From: Luteolibacter arcticus
GTDB taxonomy: Bacteria; Verrucomicrobiota; Verrucomicrobiia; Verrucomicrobiales; Akkermansiaceae
Direction of reading: 5' to 3'
Assembly (NCBI RefSeq): GCF_025950235.1
Contig: NZ_JAPDDT010000015.1
Span: forward strand, 1-64,000
Length of the DNA stretch: 64,000 bases
Below are positions 16,382 through 24,102 of this stretch, piece after piece. The translations under genes and the position numbers were made by a program. The stretch's first letter is position 1. Each line of letters opens with the position of its first letter. The notes beneath the pieces were generated by a model. That model saw only the letters and a list, made by a program, of their open reading frames with translations. It ran no database searches and was not told the DNA's origin.

Positions 16382-17946
16382 GCGACTTCGGAGTGAACGA
16401 TGGCGAGGTGCGAAGGTGCTGGCAGATCGAGCTCGAAGGTGGCCCCGCGTTCCGACGAGAGCAGCACCAGCTCGCCGCCCATCCGTCGTGCGAGTTCGCG
16501 GGCAATCGCGAGTCCCAGACCGGTGCCGCTGGAGCCTTCGCTCACGCCGCCGTGGACGCGCTCGAAGGCGTCGAAGATCTTCTCGCGGAAACGCATCGGG
16601 ATACCGGGGCCGTGATCGCTCACCCGCAATTTCAGGCGGTCGTTCTCCATCGAGGTTGTTAGTCCGAGCCAGCCACCGGATGCGGCGTATTTCTCGACGT
16701 TGGAGATGAGGTTGCCGGTGATCTGGGCGAGTGCGTCGGGATCGAGCCGGGTGCTGTTAGAAGCGCCGCGCTGCCACTCGACGCAAACCTTTCGCCGGTC
16801 GAGCGACGGCTGGAATTGCGCGAGCATGTCTTCCACCACTTGATCCGGAACGCAGGCGACCGGAGTGAGTTCGAGCGTCTTGCGCTCGCTGCGGGAAAAT
16901 GTGAGCACGTTCGCGACCAGTCGTCCGAGACGGCGGACTTCCTCGTGGATCAGCAACAGCCTTTTCTGCGCCTCCATCGGCCGCGCCTCGAGCGAACGCC
17001 CGGCGAGATCGAGATTGAGCAGGATGTTCGTGAGCGGCGTGCCGAGTTCGTGGGACACGCGATTGACGAACGACACCCGTTCCTCCGCCAGTCGCAGTGC
17101 CCGGCCCTGCTGGATCTGGAGGAAGATGCCGGCGAGCAGGAGCGAGCACGCGATGGCACCGGCGAGAATCAGCGTGGCGGTATCGTGCGTGGTGCCGGTC
17201 TTGAGCCGGTCCCAAGCAAGCACCTGCCATTCGCCCAGGCCGATCCGGTGGGGCAGCACCATGGCTGCGGGACCTGTGCGCTCACCTTGTGGTGTCAGCA
17301 ACATCTTTCCTCCGGGCCCTTCGATGGCCGCCTGCTCTCCCGCCTCGCGCAGTGGGGCGAGGGGCGCTTCAAGCCACCCGGCAAAGTGCTTCTGGAGCTG
17401 CTGATCCAGCTCTTCTTCATCGATGACGAAGGCGACCACTCGGGCGTCTGACGTGCGAATCCAGTGCACGCGGTGTCCGCGCTGAGGTCCCGGCAGCCAG
17501 CCCTTGGGAACGTCTCCACCCTCCAGCACTTCCTTGGGCAGCACGACGGTATTGCGGGAGACGATCCGGCCGCCTTCGCCTTCTGCAATCACTTCCGGAA
17601 TCCGGCTGCTGCTGCCGACTGCGGGCTTTTTGCCACTGATCTCCGACTCCTTGTGGGCGGCGACGAAGACACTGCAGGTGCGGAGCCCGACGAGGTTCTC
17701 ACAGCGTTTCGCCATCGCCTCATGGTCCAGCCACCCGGACCCGGAAGCGATCTCTTCCAGATGATCCGCATAGAGCCTGTCCAGCCGGTCCAACTCCCCG
17801 CGAAGCATGGCCGCAAAGTCGAACAGTCGCGCGCGGTCGACGGGAATCCGGTCCTCCACGGTGCGCTTCGCCAATCGCTCGCCACCCCAGAGCACCAGGG
17901 CGGCGGCGGCGAGCATCGGTCCGAAGGTGATCCAGAGGCCACGCAT
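16378..17946 (-). CDS. Sensor histidine kinase
   Basis: 522 residues from the ATG at 17946 (a GTG three bases earlier is also possible). One TM helix at about 7-24 and a second at about 265-285 enclose a sizeable periplasmic sensing domain of unrecognised type. The kinase core follows: H-box RVSHELGTPLTNILLNLDL, N-box ITGNLISNVEKYA, G1 SDHGPGIPMRF, and G2 GSSGTGLGLAIA. It should autophosphorylate on His and pass phosphate to the regulator encoded next (ATGA overlap). The upstream secretin-domain-like gene ends on the start codon (TGATG), so the three genes are translationally linked and the exported protein may be part of the same sensory unit. Confidence 0.94.
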   Translation of the reverse strand: MRGLWITFGPMLAAAALVLWGGERLAKRTVEDRIPVDRARLFDFAAMLRGELDRLDRLYADHLEEIASGSGWLDHEAMAKRCENLVGLRTCSVFVAAHKESEISGKKPAVGSSSRIPEVIAEGEGGRIVSRNTVVLPKEVLEGGDVPKGWLPGPQRGHRVHWIRTSDARVVAFVIDEEELDQQLQKHFAGWLEAPLAPLREAGEQAAIEGPGGKMLLTPQGERTGPAAMVLPHRIGLGEWQVLAWDRLKTGTTHDTATLILAGAIACSLLLAGIFLQIQQGRALRLAEERVSFVNRVSHELGTPLTNILLNLDLAGRSLEARPMEAQKRLLLIHEEVRRLGRLVANVLTFSRSERKTLELTPVACVPDQVVEDMLAQFQPSLDRRKVCVEWQRGASNSTRLDPDALAQITGNLISNVEKYAASGGWLGLTTSMENDRLKLRVSDHGPGIPMRFREKIFDAFERVHGGVSEGSSGTGLGLAIARELARRMGGELVLLSSERGATFELDLPAPSHLAIVHSEVA

Positions 17947-18761
17947 CACTTCTCTTTGACGACTTTAACGATATCACCCGTCACGAAAGAGAACCAGACG
18001 CGGTTCGCCGAGTCAGCATCGACCTTCGACACGGGCGGCCGGCTCGGGGTTCCGAGGAGCTGGGGCTGGCCGGAGAGGAGGGTGGTGGCCAAGGTCATCC
18101 GCTGGGTTTCGAAGACGGGCATCTCCGCCTCCGAGACGCCTTGGCCCCATTTCACCCGCTCTGCCAGAGTGACGCGGTCGGGAACGATCCGCACGTCGAT
18201 GACATCGTCATTTTCGCCAATAGTGGGCTCGATTTCCAGGGTGAAGCCCACATTCCGTGTCTCGAATGAGGTGGGTAGCACCGGTGCGGTGGCAGTCGGC
18301 GTAGCGGGCGCGGCAGGAGGCGTGGGAAGCGCGGGCTTGGTCCCATCGTTTGGCACCGGGGGAGCCGGTGTCGTATTGGCGGCGTTGCCGTGGTCGAATT
18401 CGGTCGGATAAATGTATTCCGAGATGTTCTCCACCATCGCCCTTTCCCCCGACCGCGCCCGGATGACGGAGAAGCTCTCCTGCCTGGCCTGACCCTTGGC
18501 AACCCGTGCGGTGATTTCCGCATAGACCTTCGAGTCAGGGAGCTTCTGGTGATACAACGCCGCAGCGTCGGCGAGCTCCAGCGAGAATGTTTCGACGCAG
18601 ATCGAAACGACCCTCGGCATAAAGGCTTCCCGAGCTGCGGCTTCTTCGGCCGGATTCCGTTTGAAAGGATCGGCGGCGGGTGGTGTTGCTGGATTTCCTT
18701 GGGCGTGGAGGCAGGAAAGGGTCAGCAGTCCGGCGAGCAGGGAGCAGGTGGATTTCTTCAT
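17946..18761 (-). CDS. Exported protein with a secretin-like beta domain
   Basis: 271 residues. Signal peptide MKKSTCSLLAGLLTLSCLHA; the Cys near its end allows lipidation only weakly. An N-terminal helical region (about 35-120) is followed by a Pro/Ala/Thr-rich linker (about 120-165) and a domain reading FETRNVGFTLEIEPTIGEND followed by VIDVRIVPDRVTLAE, then a final TTLLSGQPQLLG-like strand. This is the pattern of the C-terminal domain of type II/IV secretins (GspD/PilQ), in which a variable-length beta structure precedes the gate. The channel-forming remainder of a secretin is missing, so it is not an outer-membrane pore by itself. Its stop overlaps the sensor kinase start, implying a shared job with the two-component system. 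Confidence 0.75.
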   Translation of the reverse strand: MKKSTCSLLAGLLTLSCLHAQGNPATPPAADPFKRNPAEEAAAREAFMPRVVSICVETFSLELADAAALYHQKLPDSKVYAEITARVAKGQARQESFSVIRARSGERAMVENISEYIYPTEFDHGNAANTTPAPPVPNDGTKPALPTPPAAPATPTATAPVLPTSFETRNVGFTLEIEPTIGENDDVIDVRIVPDRVTLAERVKWGQGVSEAEMPVFETQRMTLATTLLSGQPQLLGTPSRPPVSKVDADSANRVWFSFVTGDIVKVVKEK

Positions 18762-18899
18762 AACTCCGCCAGCATCGCAGGTCGGCGGCGTTCGCAGGTC
18801 AAATGGATGTCAAAAACACCACGGACCTCCAATTGCGACGATCCTGTCATATTCACGGCCTTTGCGGCCCCTCCATGTGACGCCAGCGTGACACAACTC

Positions 18900-20624
18900 A
18901 TGCCGCCGGGGATCTTTCTCATCGACGCGATCGGACCGTTTTTCCGCGGCTGCGAAGGTCGCCGCATCAATTGGTCGAAGATCCCCTTCACCCGCCTGGT
19001 CACCACCGGCCCCGAGCGTGAGGCGCAATGGAACGGCATCCGCGAGGACTTGCGCACCTTCACCCGCGAAGTCGCTGCCGCGGGTTTCACGGCGGTCACG
19101 CTGGATGATCTCGCGCACCTTGCCGCGCACGCTCTCCATGACGAAGAGACCTCCGGACGTATTGCCGTGCTGCGGGAGGAGTTCGCGGTGCTTTTCGGGA
19201 TCATCCGCGACGCGGGCTTGGAGCTTTATCTGACCTCGGATGTGCTGCCGGTCTCGCCCGGCGTCGAGGCTTCCATCGGCGATGACCGGGAAAAGCTGGA
19301 GCGCTTCTATCAGGAATTGGTGGATGGGCTGCTGCGCGACTTTCCCCAGATCGCCGGCATCGTGCTGCGCATCGGCGAGAGCGATGGCGTGGATGTGAAG
19401 GATCCCCTTCGCACCCGGCTTCACGTTCGCAATGCGAAGGAAACGAATCGCCTGCTGCACGACCTGCTGCCGGTCTTCGAGAAGCATGGCCGCACCTTGA
19501 TCCTGCGCACGTGGACGGTGGGTGCCCATCGTATCGGCGACCTGATCTGGCACCGCCGGACCTTGGCGGACGCGCTCAAGGGCGTCGACTCACCGGCCTT
19601 CATCCTCTCGATGAAGTATGGCGAGAGCGATTTCTTCCGCTACCTGCCGCTGAACCGCGCCTTCTTCCGCACGCCGCACCGCAAGATCGTGGAGCTTCAG
19701 GCCCGCCGCGAATACGAAGGGGCGGGGGAGTTCCCGAGCTTCATCGGCTGGGACTGCGAGCAGTACGCCCGCGAGTTGCAGGGCGATGCGAATCTCGCCG
19801 GCATCTCGGTGTGGTGCCAGACCGGCGGTTGGCACCGCTTCCGCCGGCTCGCGTTCCTGGAAACTGACGACCGTGATTTCTGGCTGCGGCTGAATACCTG
19901 CGTTGCGCTGCGGATCTTCCGCCATCGCGAATCCGTGGAGGATGCGGTCGCGCATGTCGTCGGCGTTGAGAAGGCTCCGGCGGTGCTCGAACTGCTACGT
20001 CACTCGGAGACGGTGGTGAAGGAGCTACATTACATCGGCGAGTTCGCTTCGCAAAAGCTGTTCTTTCGCCGCGTCCGCATCCCGCCGCTGCTGCACGTTT
20101 ACTGGGACTGCCTGTTCATCAATCATGCTGTTAGAAAAGTGCTGCGGCATTTCGTGACCGACCCCGAGCGCGCCTTGCGCGAGGGCGAGGCGGCCTACGC
20201 GTTGTTTCCGCGGATGATCGAGCTGGCGCGTGCGGCGGACTTGCCGGTGGCGGATATCGAGCATTGGCGGGACTTCTGCCACCTCGTGCGGCTGGCGCGG
20301 CGCTACTACTTCCTGCCCTTCGAGCCGGAACTGGCCGAGCGCATCCGGGCATCGAAGAAGGCCTACAAGAAGACCTGGCCGAGCGAGCGGCGGCAGCGCT
20401 ACCGGATTAAAGTCAACTTCGAGCCGTTCAAGGTGAAGCGGCAGACGCTAGGCTGGCTCTCCTCGCTCCTGCTCCGCCGCCAGCGCGGCTACCGGCTGAT
20501 CGACCACGTCTTCACGCTGAACTTGCTCGGCCTGATCTTCCGGCTGTTCCGCCCGGGGAAAAGCAAGGCGGTGCCGAAGTTCCTGCGCAAGTCGGCGATG
20601 GGGGTGGAGACGTTGTTCCGGTGA
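18900..20624 (+). CDS. Predicted TIM-barrel hydrolase-like protein (GH67-like), function unproven
   Basis: 574 residues from the ATG at 18900; a GTG at 18888 is an alternative, and anything longer would run over the divergent gene. No signal peptide. The sequence alternates strands and helices as in a (beta/alpha)8 barrel: AAGFTAVTLDDLAHLA, GLELYLTSDVLPVSPG, FPQIAGIVLRIGESDGVD with an acidic ED/ESD pair, GRTLILRTWTVGA, FILSMKYGESDFFRY, and a SWQ-like segment NLAGISVWCQTGGW. The order and spacing recall alpha-glucuronidase-like glycoside hydrolases (GH67 and relatives), but I cannot confirm catalytic residues. The C-terminal 180 residues are basic and helical. It is divergent from the secretin-like/two-component operon, with 138 bases between starts. 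Confidence 0.7.
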   Translation: MPPGIFLIDAIGPFFRGCEGRRINWSKIPFTRLVTTGPEREAQWNGIREDLRTFTREVAAAGFTAVTLDDLAHLAAHALHDEETSGRIAVLREEFAVLFGIIRDAGLELYLTSDVLPVSPGVEASIGDDREKLERFYQELVDGLLRDFPQIAGIVLRIGESDGVDVKDPLRTRLHVRNAKETNRLLHDLLPVFEKHGRTLILRTWTVGAHRIGDLIWHRRTLADALKGVDSPAFILSMKYGESDFFRYLPLNRAFFRTPHRKIVELQARREYEGAGEFPSFIGWDCEQYARELQGDANLAGISVWCQTGGWHRFRRLAFLETDDRDFWLRLNTCVALRIFRHRESVEDAVAHVVGVEKAPAVLELLRHSETVVKELHYIGEFASQKLFFRRVRIPPLLHVYWDCLFINHAVRKVLRHFVTDPERALREGEAAYALFPRMIELARAADLPVADIEHWRDFCHLVRLARRYYFLPFEPELAERIRASKKAYKKTWPSERRQRYRIKVNFEPFKVKRQTLGWLSSLLLRRQRGYRLIDHVFTLNLLGLIFRLFRPGKSKAVPKFLRKSAMGVETLFR

Positions 20625-20671
20625 TGGGTATCACTTGACGTTCAAATCGCGGCCCGGCAGTTACTGCGGTT

Positions 20672-21073
20672 GTGAAAGCGCTTGGCATGGTGTTAGCGGC
20701 ATTTGTGGGTCTTACACTCACGGTGATCGCCGGCCGAGGTGATGGCGGTCCACCGACGGCACCTCCATCAGACACAGGGGGTGGCACGACCGGAGGGACC
20801 GTCCCGGAGCCTTCGGTCCCGGAATGGAAGGCGAGGATTTTGGCGGCCTATGCCGATGGGACCGTGAGCCGTTCCGAACGACGGGAGATCAACCGATACC
20901 TGCGTTCCATGCCGCGGCCCGAGCGATTGGGATACTTGTTGTCTTGGGCCCGATTGAAAGTGCAAGTGGCCAGAATTAGGGATCCGGCTGTTGTTTCAGG
21001 TGTGGTTGCTGCGTGGGCACATTCCGATCCCGCCGGCGCGGCGGGGTGGTTGAGCCATCTCCCGGGGCGATAG
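20672..21073 (+). CDS. Short exported protein ending in a WAxxDPxxAAxWL motif, possibly a remnant
   Basis: 133 residues, GTG start (ATG at 20687 is an alternative). Hydrophobic N-terminus (MVLAAFVGLTLTVIA), then a low-complexity Gly/Thr/Pro stretch (about 27-50) and a helical domain. The last 20 residues contain AAWAHSDPAGAAGWLSHLP, the unit that is repeated many times in long Verrucomicrobia proteins of unknown function. Only one unit is present before the stop, so this may be a shortened or degraded member. Base composition near the end of the gene is less GC-rich, and it is followed by a palindrome. Coding status is moderately supported. Confidence 0.5.
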   Translation: MKALGMVLAAFVGLTLTVIAGRGDGGPPTAPPSDTGGGTTGGTVPEPSVPEWKARILAAYADGTVSRSERREINRYLRSMPRPERLGYLLSWARLKVQVARIRDPAVVSGVVAAWAHSDPAGAAGWLSHLPGR

Positions 21074-21146
21074 AAAGCATGGTTCCGGCGCTAGAGCGCT
21101 TTGCTTTGAAACGAAGCCGCCCAAGCCGGGTTCGGGCAAAGAAATT

Positions 21147-21243
21147 GAGCCGCGAAATAACGCGAAAATACGCGAAATCTGTTAGAATAGAGATCTTTCA
21201 ATGCCTTTAGATTTCGCGCTTTTTCGCGTGATTTTGCGGTTCA
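21147..21243. repeat. Long imperfect palindrome, CGCGAAA family
   Basis: Left arm (21147-21180) has three successive CGCGAAA units (CCGCGAAATAA, CGCGAAAATA, CGCGAAATC). The right arm (21209-21243) is its imperfect complement, beginning with AGATTTCGCG, which pairs perfectly with 21171-21180 and ends TTGCGGTTCA. The loop of about 28 bases is AT-rich. It is located between the short exported protein and the convergent PNPOx-like gene. No coding content is visible in 21074-21319 apart from this element. Confidence 0.85.
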
Positions 21244-21319
21244 CTTCAAACTTCCGAGTTGCCCGAAAAGCCGGAACCATTGGTCGCGAATCAGTGGCTA
21301 CGAAATTTCGGAATATGCT

Positions 21320-21763
21320 CTAAAGGGGAACCTCATGGTACTCCAGCGCCCACTCCTTCATGAAGCGGACGCGGTTTGGCTCGATGCGATAGACCACCAG
21401 CTCGGGATTCTGGGGCGTGCCGAGATACATCCGCAGCAACGGATTCTTCTCCCAGATCGCGTCTAACAGGGAGGTGGCCGTTTCCACTACCGCGGTGCCG
21501 GTGATGCGAACCTGATGATGGTGCTCGTCGAGGTAGCAGAGTTCTCCCCGCGAGTTGGCCGCGATCTCGCCGGTCTTGTGGTAGCTGCGGAGATTCGCGA
21601 CCCACACGGTGAAGCGCTCGACTTTCACCGGCGAGACTGGCCGTAGCCGCGGCTGGCCGTCGTCGTCGGTGGCGAGCATCGGGAACTTGGCCGACTTCAT
21701 CGTGGCCATCGCCAGTTCGGGAAGCTGCGCGGGATCGACGGGTTCGGGTTGCGGCTTTGCCAT
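21320..21763 (-). CDS. Pyridoxamine 5'-phosphate oxidase-family (split-barrel flavin) protein
   Basis: 147 residues from the ATG at 21763 (MAKPQPEPVD). The split beta-barrel pattern of small FMN-binding proteins is visible: MKSAKFPMLATDDDGQPRLR near the N-terminus, VWVANLRSYHKTGEIAAN, then GELCYLDEHHHQVRITGTA and a terminal LVVYRIEPNRVRFMKE segment. Such proteins bind FMN, F420 or heme, and many are general-stress or oxidoreductase proteins; the reaction is not identifiable here. Upstream extension would run through the CGCCAAG palindrome and is rejected. It is a single-gene unit, divergent from a small exported protein gene. Confidence 0.85.
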   Translation of the reverse strand: MAKPQPEPVDPAQLPELAMATMKSAKFPMLATDDDGQPRLRPVSPVKVERFTVWVANLRSYHKTGEIAANSRGELCYLDEHHHQVRITGTAVVETATSLLDAIWEKNPLLRMYLGTPQNPELVVYRIEPNRVRFMKEWALEYHEVPL

Positions 21764-21876
21764 GATTCCAAGATCCACACGGCGGCGGCCTTGAGAAGCG
21801 GAACTTGCCGACGTCTCCCGGCTTTGCTGGAATGACGAGTGTTCCGTGAGTCGGTGCGCTTGCTGCGGAAATAGGA

Positions 21877-21954
21877 ACCGCCAAGACGCCAAGTTCGCAA
21901 AGTAGATGGTTCACTTCAACTCCATTGCCTTGGCGTCCTTTGCGTCTTGGCGGT
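21877..21954. repeat. Palindrome, CGCCAAG family, second copy
   Basis: ACCGCCAAGACGC at 21877-21889 pairs perfectly with GCGTCTTGGCGGT at 21942-21954. Inside, CGCAAAG and CTTTGCG pair again. It shares the ACCGCCAAGACGCCAAG arm with the element at 9747-9845 and likewise lies in a divergent intergenic gap. Confidence 0.88.
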
Positions 21955-21982
21955 GAAAAATCCTCTCCCGATCCTGTTATCG

Positions 21983-22444
21983 ATGAAACCCTCGCTCGCC
22001 TTTCTGTTTTGCCTCGTCGCGCCGCTGGTCGCGGAAGAACGCCCGACCTTCTATCCCTTCGATATCACGCTCGGCGGCACCAAGGCGGAGATGAAGGCCG
22101 GCAACGAACTCTTCGCCGAAGTTGGCAAGCCCGTCACCGCCGATGCCGTGCTCGCGCTGGAGAAAGAGGTGCCGATGCTCATCGTGAATGCTTTCCCCTG
22201 CAAGGAGGACGGCACGGTCGAAGAAGCCCAGGCCGCGGCGATCATCTTCGCGAACAACGTCAAGGAGGTGAAGCTCGACGCCACCATGGACAAGAAGAAG
22301 CTCGCTCCGGGCACCTACCTCGCCAACGTGGTTGCCGAGGGGAAGACCTCGCGCATCGTCTTCACCGTGGCTGCGCCGGACGCGAAGCCGAAGGTCGATT
22401 TCTCGAAGGTCCTGGGGTTTCTGAAGAAGAAGGCGGGACAGTAA
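21983..22444 (+). CDS. Small periplasmic protein of unknown function
   Basis: 153 residues from the ATG at 21983. Signal peptide MKPSLAFLFCLVAPLVAEE. The mature part starts RPTFYPFDITLGGTKAEMK and has alternating hydrophobic strands (MLIVNAFPCKEDG, YLANVVAEGKTSRIVFTVAA). The C-terminus is a short basic helix (KVLGFLKKKAGQ). It looks like a compact beta domain, perhaps for substrate presentation, but I do not recognise the family. It converges with the ABC importer operon; a REP-like hairpin lies between the stops. Confidence 0.75.
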   Translation: MKPSLAFLFCLVAPLVAEERPTFYPFDITLGGTKAEMKAGNELFAEVGKPVTADAVLALEKEVPMLIVNAFPCKEDGTVEEAQAAAIIFANNVKEVKLDATMDKKKLAPGTYLANVVAEGKTSRIVFTVAAPDAKPKVDFSKVLGFLKKKAGQ

Positions 22445-22503
22445 CCTTTCCCGCGCAAGGGGCGGAACGATGAGCGGGCGTAGCACCGTTGCTCCGACCG
22501 CAC

Positions 22504-22532
22504 CTAACGGAACGGCGCAGCCGTTCCGCTAC
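22504..22532. repeat. REP-like hairpin between convergent genes
   Basis: GGAACGGCGCAGCCGTTCC forms a perfect hairpin with a short loop. The right end CCGCTAC is the complement of GTAGCGG, the invariant end of the elements at 15474 and 15599. On the minus strand its first bases supply the TAG stop of the ABC ATPase gene. A degenerate left half (GGCGGAACGA, 22461-22470) precedes it. Confidence 0.8.
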
Positions 22533-23350
22533 CCACCCACCTTCAAGCTCATCCCCATCTCGCGGAAGATCCGGTCGCGGGCGGCGAGGTAGCCGTGGGA
22601 ATCGAGGTCGCGCGGGCGGGGGATGTCGATCGGGAGGCTGAGCTGTACCGTCGCCGGGCGGCGGCTCATCACCAGCACGGTATCGGCGAGCTGCACTGCT
22701 TCCTCGATGTCGTGGGTGACGAACAGGATCGTCTTCTTTTCTTCTTGCCAGATCCGCACCAGGTCGGCCCGCATCTTAAGGCGGGTGATGAAGTCGAGCG
22801 CGCCGAAGGGCTCGTCCATGTAGATGATGTCGGGCGCCGAGGCGAGCGCGCGGGCGATCTCGACGCGCTGGCGCATGCCGCCGGAAAGCTCGCGCGGATA
22901 GCTCTTCTCGAAGCCGGTCAGGCTGACCATGTCGATGTAGTGGCGGACGATCTCGCTTCGCTCCTTCTCGCTCTTGTCGGAAAGTCCGAAGCCGACGTTG
23001 TCCTCGACGGTGAGCCACGGGAACACGCCGTTTTCCTGGAAGACGAAGATGCGCTTGGGATCCGGGCCGGTGACGGGCTTGCCTTCCACCACGGCCGTGC
23101 CGGAACTCTGCTTGAGAAATCCGCCGATGATATTGAGCAGCGTCGATTTGCCGCAGCCGGACGGGCCGACGATGCAGACAAACTCTCCGCGCTTCACGCT
23201 GAGATTGACGTTCTCGAGCACGTGGACCTGCTCACCCTTGCGCTTGCCGGGGAAGGTCATCCAAAGGTCGCGGACTTCGATGGCGTGGTCGTTGGTCACG
23301 TCAACCTTCGAGGTGGGGAGTTCGCTATTCAATGTTACGGAGGCGTTCAT
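22529..23350 (-). CDS. ABC importer ATPase, nitrate/sulfonate/taurine type
   Basis: 273 residues. Walker A GPSGCGKSTLLNIIGG, Q-loop in VFQENGVFPWLTVEDNVGFG, signature ELSGGMRQRVEIARALASA, Walker B DIIYMDEPFGALDFITR and H-loop FVTHDIEEAVQLAD define an SsuB/TauB/NrtD-type ATPase that energises uptake of a small oxyanion or organosulfur compound. It follows the permease gene with an ATGA overlap and closes the substrate-binding protein, permease, ATPase operon. The stop codon lies at the edge of a REP-like hairpin. Substrate cannot be assigned from the ATPase. Confidence 0.95.
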   Translation of the reverse strand: MNASVTLNSELPTSKVDVTNDHAIEVRDLWMTFPGKRKGEQVHVLENVNLSVKRGEFVCIVGPSGCGKSTLLNIIGGFLKQSSGTAVVEGKPVTGPDPKRIFVFQENGVFPWLTVEDNVGFGLSDKSEKERSEIVRHYIDMVSLTGFEKSYPRELSGGMRQRVEIARALASAPDIIYMDEPFGALDFITRLKMRADLVRIWQEEKKTILFVTHDIEEAVQLADTVLVMSRRPATVQLSLPIDIPRPRDLDSHGYLAARDRIFREMGMSLKVGG

Positions 23351-24102
23351 TTGTTGGCATAGCCCCAGCGGACTTCGTCGAATTTCTCGAGCTGGCGCAC
23401 CGCGAAATCGAGTGTGAGACCGATCAAGCCGATCATCACCATGCCGGCGACGACGAGGTCATAGCGTTTTCCCGCATTGCGCGAATCGATGATCAGGTAG
23501 CCGAGGCCGGAATCGACCGCGATCATTTCGGCGGCGACCACCACCAGCCATCCGATGCCCAGTGAGATGCGCAGGCCGGTCAGGATTTGCGGCAGGCATG
23601 CGGGAAGGATCACCTGGCGGAAGAGTTGACTGTCCTTCAGGCCAAAGTTGCGCGCCGCGCGGACGTAGACGGGCTGCATGTTGGCCACTGCCGCCGCGGT
23701 GGAGGTGATGATCGGGAACACGGCCGCCAGGAAAATCAGGAAGACCGATGCGACATCGGTGACTCCGAACCACAGGATCGCCACGGGAATCCAAGCGATT
23801 GGGGAGATCGGCCTGAAGATTTGAACCACCGGATTGAATGCAGCGGAAGCGGGGGCGTACCAGCCCAACAGCAAGCCGAAAGGCACCCCTAACAAAGTCG
23901 CCAGTCCCAAACCCCACGTGACCCGGAACAGCGACGCCATCGTGTATTTGAGCAGAACGCCTTTTTGCACCAGTTCGATGAGGCCGAGGACGACCTGCCA
24001 CGGTGTGGGAAATATGTCGCTGCCGGTAAGTTTCACGGCGAAGTGCCAGGCGAGGAGGAAGAACGCGGCAACGCCAAGCGGGAGGGTCAGTTCTTTCTTC
24101 AT
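23347..24102 (-). CDS. ABC importer permease, nitrate/sulfonate/taurine type
   Basis: 251 residues, six predicted TM helices, with the BPD_transp_1 EAA-like loop around residues 150-185 (AARNFGLKDSQLFRQVILPACLP) that docks on the ATPase. It closely follows the SsuC/TauC/NrtB pattern, including GLGLATLLGVPFGLLLGW and the IPVAILWFG segment. It is overlapped by four bases on both sides (substrate-binding protein upstream, ATPase downstream), so the three components are made stoichiometrically. It should form a homodimeric inner-membrane channel. Confidence 0.95.
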   Translation of the reverse strand: MKKELTLPLGVAAFFLLAWHFAVKLTGSDIFPTPWQVVLGLIELVQKGVLLKYTMASLFRVTWGLGLATLLGVPFGLLLGWYAPASAAFNPVVQIFRPISPIAWIPVAILWFGVTDVASVFLIFLAAVFPIITSTAAAVANMQPVYVRAARNFGLKDSQLFRQVILPACLPQILTGLRISLGIGWLVVVAAEMIAVDSGLGYLIIDSRNAGKRYDLVVAGMVMIGLIGLTLDFAVRQLEKFDEVRWGYANK

